Notes: generated by a model from the sequence alone, not told the origin. A stretch of DNA of 59,775 nt from an uncultured Oligoflexia bacterium (GCA_950061135.1 CATLVU010000003.1:1-59775); one strand, 5' to 3'. Positions 18,072 through 27,500 are shown, counted from the first letter of the stretch. A program made the numbers and translations.

Positions 18072-18305
18072 TTACAACTCTTTCCAAGATATTTTGAATA
18101 AATCATGCGTGCCATTTCTTCCCAAAAGCAAGGCCCCCCATTGAAAATCTAAGATTTCATCATAAGAATTAGGAAAGATCTCTTCTAATTTGAATTATAA
18201 AAGTGAACAAGTCTTCATTAGCGATCTTCTTTAAGGCATCGACTATAATTTTTTTAGGACCTTGACATCACTCTTTAAAACGTGAATGGGTGCTGATAAT
18301 TTCAT
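18072..18305 (-). pseudogene. Decayed gene of a DnaB-like/AAA ATPase family protein
   Basis: The 516-base gap 17922-18437 has no intact gene, but the minus strand from 18305 begins with a perfect GGAGG and ATG and reads MKLSAPIHVLKSDVKVLKK before a stop. In the next frame comes ALKKIANEDLFTF, and in a third frame SYDEILDFQWGALLLGRNG then a stop at 18072. The order matches a family starting MKLSAPIxxLKxxAK..ALxxIA..EG and continuing to an RPG-GKT P-loop. At least two frameshifts and loss of the P-loop lysine mean it is dead. The left remainder, 17922-18071, shows only short fragments. Confidence 0.5.
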
Positions 18306-18437
18306 CTAAAACCTCCAACAATATGCTTCGAAAAAAATTCCTTCCTCATTCATCTAAATAAGCCTCAACTTTATTCCTGTATCATTTTAAAAATATATGT
18401 TTAACTTCTCATTACGATTTAAAACTAAGGTAATAAA

Positions 18438-18752
18438 ATGATTGAAATGCTTGTTGGATTGAATATAACGAATGACACAGAATACACTAAGTACAGAGAA
18501 GCAATGACACCTATTTTGAAATCCATGGGTGGCGGATTTGGTTATGACTTTAAAATAGCGGAAGTCTTAAAAAGTGAATCAGTGAATAAAATAAATAGAG
18601 TTTTTACAATATTTTTTCCTAACGAAGAAAAAATGAATTCATTTTTCTCAGATAGTAATTATTTAAAAATAAAAGAGCAGTTTTTCGCAAACTCTGTAGG
18701 AGAAACAACGATTATTTCAACATATGAAAAATCAAAGCTTTCTAACGATTAA
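18438..18752 (+). CDS. DUF1330-type small protein
   Basis: 104 residues with the dimeric ferredoxin-like barrel pattern of DUF1330: YTKYREAMTPILKSMGGGFGYDF, then a central FTIFFPNEEKMNSFF and a final TIISTYEK strand. The family has no settled reaction. Preceded by TAAGGT 5-10 bases from the ATG. It stands alone between a decayed gene and a secreted Calx-beta gene. Confidence 0.7.
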   Translation: MIEMLVGLNITNDTEYTKYREAMTPILKSMGGGFGYDFKIAEVLKSESVNKINRVFTIFFPNEEKMNSFFSDSNYLKIKEQFFANSVGETTIISTYEKSKLSND

Positions 18753-18851
18753 GTAATTACAATCCCCCTCTTTTCTTGTTACCTCCCGCATCAAACTAGA
18801 CAATTACCTTCCCAAATGATTAAAGGAGAAAAATTCAACCAAGGTATTTAA

Positions 18852-20423
18852 ATGTTTAAGATAGTTTTTGTTTTTCTGTTTCCACTTCTTGCCTATGCAA
18901 ACCCATATAAAGCAAGTTTCTCTAGCGCAAGTTCCACGATTGAATTACAAGGTGATTATCCGGCAGTTGCACAAATCCCTATCACTCTAGACCGCCCTGC
19001 TACTGAATTAATAGTCAATGTTGAAGTTACAGTCATTGATAGTTCTGCACAATCTGGTGTTCACTATACTATCCCCTATGCAACAGCTGTCGTTCCTCAA
19101 GGCAGTAATACTGGAAGCATTGTAATTCAAGGATTACCTAATCCAGACGCAACGGGAATAAAAAAGCTTAATATACATATTAAAGGCTCAGGGACAATTA
19201 CTCCGAGTGGAACAACAAAACATCAAGTTGTTTTAAAATACTCAAAAACTATAAAGGTTCAAGTACAGCCTCAAAGTGTTTTAACAGAGGCTGATGAAGA
19301 TTATACTCATGAAATTCGCTTCGAATTATCTGAACCCTACGAAAAAGACATCACTGTTATGTTAAGTGTACAATCAGGGGGAACTGCTTTTGAAGGATCA
19401 GATTACGCTCTATTAAAAACTGCCGTAACAATAAAAGCTGGAAGCACACTTACATATCTGCCTCTAATCATCTTGGGTGATGACAAAGAAGAGAAAGAAG
19501 AAGTCGTTTCATGGAGTCTGTCTCTCCTTCAAAGTTTTGAAGATGTGAGTCTTGCAGTACAGTCTTATACTCTTACCATTTTGGATGATGATAAACACGA
19601 ACTCATTATTGATGATGTAACAGTCATTGAAAGTGTAGGACAAGCAAAGGTCAGAATCAGCCTTACCAATCCGCTTCGTATGGATTTTAAATTCGCTGTT
19701 GGGACGCGCTCAGGATTTGCCAAAAGAGGTGAAGATTATAATGCTCCTGATGAAACTATTCTTGAAATAAAAGAAGGCGATACAGAAACATTTTTTTATG
19801 TAGATATAATTGACGATAAAACCACTGAGGTGAACGAGTTTTTTTATGTCTATGTTGTAGAAGACTACCTACCTGATGAAGTTGAAATTGAGTTTGGCGA
19901 GGGAACTGTCACCATCAAAGACAATGAGACTCGAGATTTTTTAATGGAAACTCTTTTTCTCGTTCACGGCGACCAAGATGATGCCGCATTTGAGCAGGCA
20001 GAGTTTATTGTAGATGGAGAAATTAAACGAAATGGCCCATATAAATACAAAACAAATGAAATGTTTGGAACAGTTTTGTTTTCGCCAGATCGTGTAGATG
20101 TGTCAGGTTCTGCATCTGCTAGAATAAAAGAACTAAGCTTTACTAAGTCTTGGAAGGTAAAAAAGCTAGCGATTGATCTTTATAACTTTCCAATAACTCG
20201 GATACCAGGAATTCATCTTTTTTTACAAATGTTCTGCCCGCTTAGAATGATGAATGGTGATCAATGTCTAAATCCAGGAGATGGCAAAATTACTTGGGTT
20301 GTAAATCCAAGCAATATAACCTTGAAGACTACAGGTAAAGATGTTCACTTAGAAATTCTAGTAAACTCGAGCTACGAGACATTATCTGAGCAAACAAAAG
20401 TTATGATTAGACTGAGAAAGTAG
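18852..20423 (+). CDS. Secreted Calx-beta-domain protein
   Basis: 523 residues with a signal peptide (hydrophobic residues 3-14, cleavage after AYA near 17). Three stretches have the Calx-beta pattern: ATELIVNVEVTVIDSSA..GVHYTIP, EKDITVMLSVQ..EGSDYALL..IILGDDKEEKEE, and VTVIESVGQAKVRISL..RGEDYNAP..IIDDKTTEVNEFF. Acidic loops are likely Ca2+ sites, as in adhesion proteins. The C-terminal 150 residues are unassigned and contain a Cys pair. Probably a periplasmic or surface protein; no lipobox. Confidence 0.8.
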   Translation: MFKIVFVFLFPLLAYANPYKASFSSASSTIELQGDYPAVAQIPITLDRPATELIVNVEVTVIDSSAQSGVHYTIPYATAVVPQGSNTGSIVIQGLPNPDATGIKKLNIHIKGSGTITPSGTTKHQVVLKYSKTIKVQVQPQSVLTEADEDYTHEIRFELSEPYEKDITVMLSVQSGGTAFEGSDYALLKTAVTIKAGSTLTYLPLIILGDDKEEKEEVVSWSLSLLQSFEDVSLAVQSYTLTILDDDKHELIIDDVTVIESVGQAKVRISLTNPLRMDFKFAVGTRSGFAKRGEDYNAPDETILEIKEGDTETFFYVDIIDDKTTEVNEFFYVYVVEDYLPDEVEIEFGEGTVTIKDNETRDFLMETLFLVHGDQDDAAFEQAEFIVDGEIKRNGPYKYKTNEMFGTVLFSPDRVDVSGSASARIKELSFTKSWKVKKLAIDLYNFPITRIPGIHLFLQMFCPLRMMNGDQCLNPGDGKITWVVNPSNITLKTTGKDVHLEILVNSSYETLSEQTKVMIRLRK

Positions 20424-20447
20424 CGCGTAATAGCCAAGTAAAAAAAC

Positions 20448-20918
20448 ATGAAAAGACACTCAAATATCGTTGATTTTTTCTTAACTGTAATTACTTTTGG
20501 TCTATACAATATCTATATTCAATTTAGACAGATAGAAGATGCAAATCAATTGTACAATCAAAATAAATATTCACTCGCTAAAATCTTTCTCTTTACCATT
20601 TTAACTTTCGGGATGTATTTTTGTTATCACGAATACAAACTCACCTTAGATCTACAAGAGAAAGCCTATGGGAACAAAAAGCATTTATCTTCACTCTGGG
20701 TAATTATCGCGACTTTCTTTGGAATATGGCCTGCAGTTGATTCATACCAACAAGCGTTGATTAATACTCATTTAGAAAAACGAAACTCTTTAAGTCGAGA
20801 CAATATAATTGAACTAGTTATTGTCGGGAGTATCTATTCGAGTTTTGTTTTAATTGTAATTGGATATTTACTTTCCAAAAAAGAAATCTCAAACCCACTT
20901 GAATATTTCTTCTTATAA
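20448..20918 (+). CDS. DUF4234-like membrane protein
   Basis: 156 residues with two hydrophobic blocks each carrying the T-F-G-hydrophobic-Y pattern: TVITFGLYNIYIQFRQIEDAN and TILTFGMYFCYHEYKL, followed by a long helix near 80-95 and a C-terminal helix near 120-145. This is the DUF4234 layout (inner-membrane, unknown function). It starts 24 bases after the Calx-beta gene and may be co-transcribed. Confidence 0.62.
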   Translation: MKRHSNIVDFFLTVITFGLYNIYIQFRQIEDANQLYNQNKYSLAKIFLFTILTFGMYFCYHEYKLTLDLQEKAYGNKKHLSSLWVIIATFFGIWPAVDSYQQALINTHLEKRNSLSRDNIIELVIVGSIYSSFVLIVIGYLLSKKEISNPLEYFFL

Positions 20919-20940
20919 AGATTTAAATCTAAAACAATAA

Positions 20941-21048
20941 AGTGTTCATACAAAACAAAAACCGTGGGATGCTTTCTGGGGGCAACGATATTGCTCCGTT
21001 AAAGATCCCAACGGCAATCAAATTGATTTATTTGCAATTAACACTTAA
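20941..21048 (+). pseudogene. C-terminal remnant of a VOC/glyoxalase-like gene
   Basis: From a stop at 20938 the frame reads KPWDAFWGQRYCSVKDPNG then NQIDLFAINT and a stop at 21046. WGQRY..VKDPDGNxxDLF is the typical last strand pair of vicinal-oxygen-chelate (glyoxalase/bleomycin resistance) proteins, including the metal-binding acid of the family. The N-terminal three quarters are absent, so it is a relic. It overlaps the end of the convergent gene by 4 bases. Confidence 0.7.
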
Positions 21049-21482
21049 CTAACTTTTTCACCAAACCATCTTTCTATTGTTTGATGACCTAAAAGTTCAT
21101 AATTGTAATTCAAAAACCTTCTTAAGTTCCTTTCAAAGTCCTTTGAGGTTTGTTCCATATTAGGCACAATATCTGGAAGATGATGAATATACTGCCCAAA
21201 ATAAAGTTCACAAAAATCCATATAATCTTTAGTATAAAGTAAAAAAATATGCCATATTTCATCTATCGGCCTCATCACTTCATCCATGATAAAAACAAAA
21301 TCATGCTCTTCATTGATCATACTTTGCTTATCAAACTCATGTTTTTCACTTGCCCAGAAAAAACGCATTAGATCACTGAAAACTAGCCTCGCTTCCATTT
21401 CCGAGACATTGTAAACATTTTGATATCTTTTAATCACACCTTCATTACTATAATTAACAATTTCTTGTAAACTTGTTTTCAT
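21045..21482 (-). CDS. Glycine-rich-domain-protein-like small protein
   Basis: 145 residues from the ATG at 21482 (AGGAG 6 bases upstream; an in-frame GTG one codon earlier is less well placed). The signature IDEIWHIFLLYTKDYMDFC..YFGQYIHHLPD matches the WHxHxxxTxxYxxFCxxxFGxxxHHxP pattern of glycine-rich domain-containing-like proteins. No signal peptide. Function of the family is unknown; the conserved His residues suggest a metal site. It follows the 29-residue Cys peptide by 19 bases and is divergent from a LysR gene. Confidence 0.62.
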   Translation of the reverse strand: MKTSLQEIVNYSNEGVIKRYQNVYNVSEMEARLVFSDLMRFFWASEKHEFDKQSMINEEHDFVFIMDEVMRPIDEIWHIFLLYTKDYMDFCELYFGQYIHHLPDIVPNMEQTSKDFERNLRRFLNYNYELLGHQTIERWFGEKVS

Positions 21483-21501
21483 CACCTTCTCCTATTGTTA
21501 A

Positions 21502-21591
21502 TTAATATCTTTTCCACAAACAGCACTTCGGCTTACATCCTTGTGCCTTTCGTTTCTGAACAATTTTTTTTAATAAAGTTTCTTTTTTCAT
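21502..21591 (-). CDS. Small Cys-rich basic peptide (29 residues)
   Basis: A 30-codon frame starts with ATG at 21589-21591 behind AAGGAG at 7-8 bases, an excellent initiation site. The N-terminal half is a charged helix (KKETLLKKIVQKRKAQG); the tail is GCKPKCCLWKRY with three Cys at positions 19, 23 and 24. The stop lies 19 bases before the next gene, which has its own AGGAG, so the two form an operon under a LysR-divergent promoter. It may be a leader-core peptide, a metal-binding peptide or a regulator. The gene call rests on the ribosome site and context. Confidence 0.6.
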   Translation of the reverse strand: MKKETLLKKIVQKRKAQGCKPKCCLWKRY

Positions 21592-21682
21592 TTTATCTCC
21601 TTGTTATATGTTAACCTGACTCTACAATGGCCTTAATTATAAATATAATGACTTTATTCTTTCCCTGTGATAGAAAAATTTT

Positions 21683-22519
21683 ATGTCAATTAACATTAAC
21701 GATATAAAATCATTTATTACTGTTACCCAAACAAAAAATATCACTAGGGCCGCAGAAATAATGGGGATGACTCAGCCGACATTAAGCTATGCTATAAAAA
21801 GAATTGAAGAAGCATTAGATGTCGAGCTTATTGTTAGACTTAAAAATGGAGTAGAATTAACCAAAGCCGGTGAAGATTTTTCTAAAAAGGCCACTACTTT
21901 ACTAAACCAATGGGAAGACACTGTTAATATTTTTTCTGATAATGGCAAAAATATAAAAGGCGAATATAGCATCGGAATTCATCCTTCGGTCGCAATATCA
22001 TCTCTTTCTCAAATTCTTTTAGAAGTAAATAAAGAGCTGCCGCTTATTAATTTTAATTTATATCATGACTTATCAAGAGTCATCACTTCCAAAGTGATTA
22101 GTTTTGATATCGATTTTGGTATTGTTGTAAATCCAATCCAGCATCCTGATTTAGTAATAAAAGAACTGCGAAAAGATATCGTCACTTTATTTAAAGTGAA
22201 AAAATCTATTCCCAAGCTAATTTACGATCCATCACTAACACAATCTCAATCGATTTTAAAAAATTTAAAAAAATCCAAGATAGAAATTAATGGCCATATT
22301 CATTCCAGTAATCTTGAGGTTATCACTGAATTGTGCGCCAATGGACTAGGCGTAGGTCTCTTACCAACAAGTGTGGCAAAGAGGGATAAAAAACTTCAGC
22401 CAGTAAAGAATGCTCCTGTGTACAAAGATCAAATTTGTCTTATTTACAGAAAAGAAAAGCATAGTAATGCTACAAGTAAAAAAGTAATTTCTATACTAAG
22501 AAATATCTCTTTTTTATAA
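21683..22519 (+). CDS. LysR-family transcriptional regulator
   Basis: 278 residues. N-terminal winged HTH: ITRAAEIMGMTQPTLSYAIKRIEE followed by VELIVRLKNGVELTKAGE, the classic LysR sequence. The effector domain (about 90-275) has IGIHPSVAISSLSQILLEV and GLGVGLLPTSVAKRD. LysR proteins usually control a divergent neighbour, here the Cys-peptide/GRDP-like operon whose first start is 91 bases away. The inducer cannot be told. Confidence 0.92.
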   Translation: MSININDIKSFITVTQTKNITRAAEIMGMTQPTLSYAIKRIEEALDVELIVRLKNGVELTKAGEDFSKKATTLLNQWEDTVNIFSDNGKNIKGEYSIGIHPSVAISSLSQILLEVNKELPLINFNLYHDLSRVITSKVISFDIDFGIVVNPIQHPDLVIKELRKDIVTLFKVKKSIPKLIYDPSLTQSQSILKNLKKSKIEINGHIHSSNLEVITELCANGLGVGLLPTSVAKRDKKLQPVKNAPVYKDQICLIYRKEKHSNATSKKVISILRNISFL

Positions 22520-22538
22520 ATAGTGATATAATTTACTT

Positions 22539-22829
22539 ATGAAAGCTTTGCTTTTTTATCTTATTGTCCATTTTCTTTTTGTCACCTCGATAACTAGTAA
22601 TGAGTTTCCCTCTTCTTTATTAAAAAAGAAAATATCCAACTTCTTAGTTAGTCTATCCATTGAAAGCAAAATTAATGATCATTTTCAACAAGATAGTGAT
22701 TCGAATACTTCGACTCTCACATATTTAAAGCAAATTTACACCAAAACTTCATCTCAGGTTTCATCAAAATATCCAGAAGTTCTTTCCTATATTAAACTTT
22801 ATATCAGGCCTAGGTCACCTCCCTTATAA
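22539..22829 (+). CDS. Small secreted protein of unknown function
   Basis: 96 residues. Hydrophobic residues 4-18 (LLFYLIVHFLFVTSI) then polar sequence look like a signal peptide. The mature part is Ser/Lys-rich without Cys and is not recognised. It starts 19 bases after the LysR stop and is followed by the 28-residue peptide gene, so these may be one transcript. Confidence 0.45.
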   Translation: MKALLFYLIVHFLFVTSITSNEFPSSLLKKKISNFLVSLSIESKINDHFQQDSDSNTSTLTYLKQIYTKTSSQVSSKYPEVLSYIKLYIRPRSPPL

Positions 22830-22863
22830 ACTTAAAACAAGTTTTTTAAAATTAGGAGGTCAA

Positions 22864-22950
22864 GTGAAGAATTTAAAAGAATGGCTTTTAATGTTCAGTT
22901 TTATCATTTTAACTGTCTTATTAGTCGCATACGATATAATCACTAAATAA
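22864..22950 (+). CDS. 28-residue single-span membrane peptide
   Basis: A GTG at 22864 follows the strong AGGAGGT at a spacing of 2-4 bases. The peptide is VKNLKEWLLMFSFIILTV then LLVAYDIITK: a charged start, one hydrophobic helix of about 17-18 residues and a short polar end. It ends 8 bases before the terminator hairpin at 22958. A near-perfect ribosome site, a terminator directly after it and a clean membrane helix support a real small protein, of unknown function. Confidence 0.55.
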   Translation: MKNLKEWLLMFSFIILTVLLVAYDIITK

Positions 22951-22957
22951 ATAACCT

Positions 22958-22985
22958 AGACGTCTTTAACCCAAAGACGTCTTTT
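22958..22985. terminator. Bidirectional intrinsic terminator
   Basis: Ten-base stem AGACGTCTTT (22958-22967) and AAAGACGTCT (22973-22982) with a 5-base loop, T-run on the right and AT-rich left side. It separates the LysR/small-peptide transcript from the convergent bufferin operon. Confidence 0.75.
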
Positions 22986-23469
22986 ATATTTCATTAATAT
23001 TTATATTATCACCGAAACTAAACTCTAATTTCTTTTTCGCATGAATACTTTTATCTATATTGTTTAATTTGCACCATAGATTAAATCCATTTACATCACA
23101 ATCAACAACGCTTGTGCTTCCTTGAAATACAACCCAATCAATCTGTGCAATTGTTAAAATTTCTTCCAGATTATCTAACTCACTAAAACTAGTAAGATAA
23201 TTATAAAAAGATTGCCCATAAATATTCAAGTCAGCGTTCTGTGAAAAATGAGTTTTAATATACTTATAAGCAAAGTATAAAAAGTTATTTTCTCCTAAAG
23301 CTTTTATAACTGTAGGGTATTTTTGTTTAAGCGAGTTTAAAAGTGCACCTCTATAATTATTAAGATAAATATTTAATCCCTCAGGGCCATTGTCAGCGAT
23401 AACATTTTCAAGAATGGACTTCTTTTGAAATAATATTGCCTCAGAAAGTTCTTTGATTTCTTTACTCAT
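22984..23469 (-). CDS. bufC: Short DUF2063 / BufC-like partner protein
   Basis: 161 residues. YLNNYRGALLNSLKQKYPTVIKALGENNF is the DUF2063 (HvfC/BufC) helical N-terminal pattern, usually seen as 'YR..l...L...yP.v..llG...F'; FAYKYIKTHFSQNADLNIYG continues it. The family partners MNIO enzymes and recognises the precursor. At 161 residues it is shorter than the usual roughly 250. The start overlaps the MNIO stop by 4 bases (translational coupling). Last gene of the bufferin operon, next to the terminator. Confidence 0.72.
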   Translation of the reverse strand: MSKEIKELSEAILFQKKSILENVIADNGPEGLNIYLNNYRGALLNSLKQKYPTVIKALGENNFLYFAYKYIKTHFSQNADLNIYGQSFYNYLTSFSELDNLEEILTIAQIDWVVFQGSTSVVDCDVNGFNLWCKLNNIDKSIHAKKKLEFSFGDNININEI

Positions 23470-24275
23470 AGCTTTTCCAAAACCTTAATATTCTTTAAAT
23501 GGTTTTTTATGCTTATAAAATTAGCATCTCTTTCATAAATCAATGGAACAAAGGATGATAGCTTTTTTCTCAAGATGTTGTACAAGTCTATCTGATCCTT
23601 ACTTATATCTTCAGAATGTGTATCAATATAAAAGCCATCCTCCTTGATGGCACCAGAGAAATGAAGTTGTCCTATATTCACCACATCTATTTCGTTTACA
23701 TATTGCTCTGGCACTATGTCCAAGTTATAGAAGTTTACTAAAATATTATTGAGATCCAATAAAACTTTACAACCTGTCGTTTCACAGAGTTCATTCAAAA
23801 AAAAGCTTTCACTATAATTACTATTCTTAAACTCGAGATAATAAGATAAGTTTTCAACAAGTATTTTTTCTTTGAGCATATCTTGTACTTTGTTAACTCT
23901 TGAACTCACTCGAGCAAAAGATTCCTTATTCAGAGCAAAAGGTAATAGATCATGATGATAATTCCCATTAAATGCTTGGAAGCATAAATGATCTGAAATA
24001 TGTTTTGGTTGAAATTTCAGTTTAAGATCTTGTATTTTTTGTAGATAAGGTTTATTAATTTCATCGACGCCAGCAAGATTCATCCCTACACAATGAAATA
24101 ATATTTCATAATCCTCTCTTAGCTTTAAAAGTTTTTGATGATGAGGCCCATCTGTAAACCAATTATCAATTATCACTTCCAAATAACTGACTTTGGGCTT
24201 ATATTCCAAGACCTCATCAATAAATTCAGTTCTTAAATTAAAACCAAGATTGTGTTTACGTTTTCTAAATAACAA
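23466..24275 (-). CDS. bufB: MNIO (DUF692) enzyme, BufB-like
   Basis: 269 residues, TIM-barrel DUF692 family. Landmarks: LGFNLRTEFIDEVL, SYLEVIIDNW, FHCVGMNLAG, PKHISDHLCF, ILVENLSYYLEF, KVLLDLNNILVNFYN, QLHFSGA, DTHSED and LIYERDANF; these include the His, Asp, Glu and Asn residues that hold the iron cluster in MbnB/BufB. The enzymes oxidise Cys residues of precursor peptides to thiooxazole or oxazolone-type rings. It starts 3 bases after the precursor gene. The HFSGA motif differs from the more common HLAGH. Confidence 0.87.
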   Translation of the reverse strand: MLFRKRKHNLGFNLRTEFIDEVLEYKPKVSYLEVIIDNWFTDGPHHQKLLKLREDYEILFHCVGMNLAGVDEINKPYLQKIQDLKLKFQPKHISDHLCFQAFNGNYHHDLLPFALNKESFARVSSRVNKVQDMLKEKILVENLSYYLEFKNSNYSESFFLNELCETTGCKVLLDLNNILVNFYNLDIVPEQYVNEIDVVNIGQLHFSGAIKEDGFYIDTHSEDISKDQIDLYNILRKKLSSFVPLIYERDANFISIKNHLKNIKVLEKL

Positions 24276-24278
24276 TGC

Positions 24279-24530
24279 TTATTTAGATTGTAATTGCGCT
24301 ACTTTCTTTTGTAACTCTTTACAAACTTCTTCACTTTTATATACCCACTCATTTGGATCATAATCTTTTTTTGCATAACCAGCACAAGCATGTCCATTCG
24401 CAGCACAGTCATTTTGACCTTTTTTAGCAACACCTTTACATTTTATCTTTCCTTCTCCTCCACCCATAGCAAATGATGCACTAGAGAACGCAAAAACAGC
24501 AGATAAAATCATTAAAAAAATCTTTTTCAT
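24279..24530 (-). CDS. bufA2: Bufferin precursor, BufA2-like (RiPP)
   Basis: 83 residues. Signal peptide 1-21 (cleavage SFA/M). The mature part has four Cys at 31, 42, 49 and 70 in the frame KCKGVAKKGQNDCAA, HACAGYAKKDYDPNEW and EEVCKEL, a pattern of the BufA2/DUF2282-related precursors, periplasmic copper-buffering peptides modified by BufB/BufC. An AGGGAG box precedes the ATG and a TATAAT with extended -10 lies 22 bases further up. The operon order BufA2-B-C is standard. Copper binding is family knowledge, not shown here. Confidence 0.8.
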   Translation of the reverse strand: MKKIFLMILSAVFAFSSASFAMGGGEGKIKCKGVAKKGQNDCAANGHACAGYAKKDYDPNEWVYKSEEVCKELQKKVAQLQSK

Positions 24531-24551
24531 AAAACTCCCTTTTTTTGAGAA

Positions 24552-24557
24552 ATTATA
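24552..24557 (-). promoter_or_regulatory. Probable bufferin-operon promoter -10
   Basis: On the minus strand TATAAT preceded by TGA gives an extended -10 (TGATATAAT) about 22 bases before the bufA2-like start. A TTGAAA lies only 14 bases upstream of it, too close for a standard -35, as extended -10 promoters tolerate. Confidence 0.5.
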
Positions 24558-24595
24558 TCATAAGATTAATTTTTCAATAGGAAAATATACTTATA

Positions 24596-27500
24596 CTAAT
24601 CTGCACCATATAAGATTGTTTCATCCTGATCAGCTGCTCCTGTATCAGTATCTGGTTGATACCATCCGGCCATTGGCACAGTAGAAATAAACCTTAGACC
24701 TGCACTTGATGTTCCTCTTCGGGCCCTATATGGTGCATTTGCATCACCTCCACTTCTAGTTAAGTTTAAGGTATCAACAACATTATCATTACTATCTAGA
24801 ACTTGGATCGTTCCAGCTTGTAAACTTGCAAAAGCGACAAAGTCTGCAGATGAATTAATTGCATACTTTTTCTTCATCAAATTTGTTGGCAAAAATATTG
24901 AAGCACAATTTCCATTACTATCCGCATAGCTCGCACCACTTATTTTTCTATCAGCTGAAATCACGAGACTTTCAGATTGAAACAAACTACTAGTACCCTG
25001 AGGTAGTATATTTATTGCATCTTCATTATTAAGAGAATTAATTCCAAATCTTGAATTGGAATGAACATAAGTATAATTTGTTGCATCTATATCTGCGGTT
25101 AAAGTCATAGATGATGATGGAAATCCTATAATTTTATTTGCACTTGGTAAAAGAGGCTTAGGGTCTACTCGAGTATTACCGCTACCAGAGTAGTGAAATG
25201 CCAATATTGTTCCCGTTGAATTGACTTGGTAACTTCCATAAACTGACCAACTTAAGCTTGCTCCACTACCAGCATTCACACTTACAGAGTCTAAAACAGT
25301 ATTACCTTGCTTTACTTCCACCACAGCATTTTCTATTGCATAAACAAATAAATTCTGAGGATTATTTCTAATCGAATTAAAACTAAAAGACTTACCTGCC
25401 CATGAAGTAGGACTCCATGTAATATTAATTTTACTAGTATTGCTACCGTTGCCCAATCTACCGGCAGTATATATTGGGCCATCAGCACTTATGACATCAA
25501 ATTGACTAGAATTAAATACATGAGTCTCACCTTTATTTAAGGTAACAAGTGCCGCCCCATTAAGAGTTATATTTGTACTATCCTCCAATGCAACTACTCT
25601 TGAACTGGTTGCTCCACCAACATTCATTGCAGTATTTTCAGAAAATAATGGACTATCCGGTTGTGTCGCAAGCGCGGATATATTTGACCAAGGTCCAAAA
25701 CTAGTAGAATTATACTGGGCACTAACTCTAAACTCATACTCTGTTCCGGCATTCAAATTTGTAACTGATGAATTTAAATCTGAACTAATGCCATCATCAA
25801 AGTTTAACCAAGTTGAACTTCCAGAAATTCTATATTGAATTTTATAATCATCCAAAGTGTTCCCATTAAGGTCGACTTCCCATGCAAGTGAAATTGAATT
25901 TGTTAATGCAGGTCCCGCAGCCAAGTTAGAAACTGTCACTCCTGTTAAATCAACATTTACTGTTAAAGATTCCTGTTGGGCATTGTTCCCAACACCATCT
26001 GAATGATCAGCTGTGATTGTAATTGTCCCTTCCGGAATACTACTTACATCAAGAAGCCCCGTAGACCATGAACCGTTTGAACAGTTTACAGTTAAGCTAA
26101 TCGTGTCGATTGAAATGTCGACATTTTGATTACTCTCTGAGCATGTCCCACTAACCATATAATTTAGATTATTTATGGCGGTAATATTAGGAGCTGAAGA
26201 AATAACGACGGTAGGGTTTACTAAATTTTTGATGACTGTCTCAGAAGCTTGAGTTGCATTTGCTCCGGCACCATCTGAGTGATCAGCTGTGATTAAAACA
26301 TTACCATCTGAAAGTGATGAAACGTCTACAAATCCAGTTGACCAAATCCCACTAGAACAATTTAATAAATATTGTAAATTCCCAATCCACGCATCAACAA
26401 CCTGACCATTCTCAGAGCAGTTCCCACTTACTTTATAAATCTGAACATTAGATGAGTCTATATTTGAAAAATTTGTAATTTCAACAACAGGTAATGAAGT
26501 ATTTTTATCTACATTTATCGTTGCAGTATTTACATTCCCAAAGCTATCTACATGCTGAGCTTGTATTGTAACTTGCCCATCTAACAACGACGTCAAATCA
26601 GAAAATGTGACAGACCAAGTTTGCAAGATACAAGAGGTTAAAATACTAAGTCCTCCAACTTCGATACTGACTTGCTCTCCATCATCACTACATTCACCGA
26701 TGAGGTCATAAGAACTCACATTTGCATTAGTTATATTACTATAAGATGTTATTGAGACTGTCGGGGCTGAAGCATCTTTTTGTGTACTATCTAAAATATC
26801 TCCTGATGGATTGCCTGCAATATCTATTAGGCCAACTTCTATAGAAACTCCGCCATCAAGGACACTCGTTAAGTTTACTGACTCGTTAAAACTACCACTA
26901 ATGCATGACCCACTATCACTCACAGGACCTGCCTGTATATTTACAACTGTATCTTCTGAACAAGTACCAGAAATACTGAATACAGAGGCATTAAGTAGAT
27001 TAATATTCCCAAGTGGATTTAAACTTAATATTGGCGCAACTGTGTCTTTAACAATCGTCAAGGCTACAGACTCGGCTGTATTTCCTCCGCTATCAGAAAT
27101 ACTTGCACTCAAATCGAAACTTCCATCTGTCAATGAAGTTGTGTCAATAGAACCTGAGAAATTTGTACCATCACAAATAAACCCATTTTGAGATGGAGCA
27201 TTTACGTTATCTATTAAAATACTAACCAACTCTCCAGCTTCAGAGCAATTACCTGAAACTGTGTAGGTATTCGAATCAGTTGAAATATTTATGAAGTCAT
27301 TATCAATGGGCGATAAAATAGAAATTGTTGGAACTAAAGTATCTTTTGATATACTTGTTTGTATTTCAGAGTAATTTAAAGCCTGATCCGTAATACTAAT
27401 CGTTATATCTACATTTCCATCTGAAATAGCTGCTGTATTTATCGTCGTAGAAAAAACAGAGGCAGAACAAAGAGCTGTATCTGTAAGAGTTCCAACCGCA

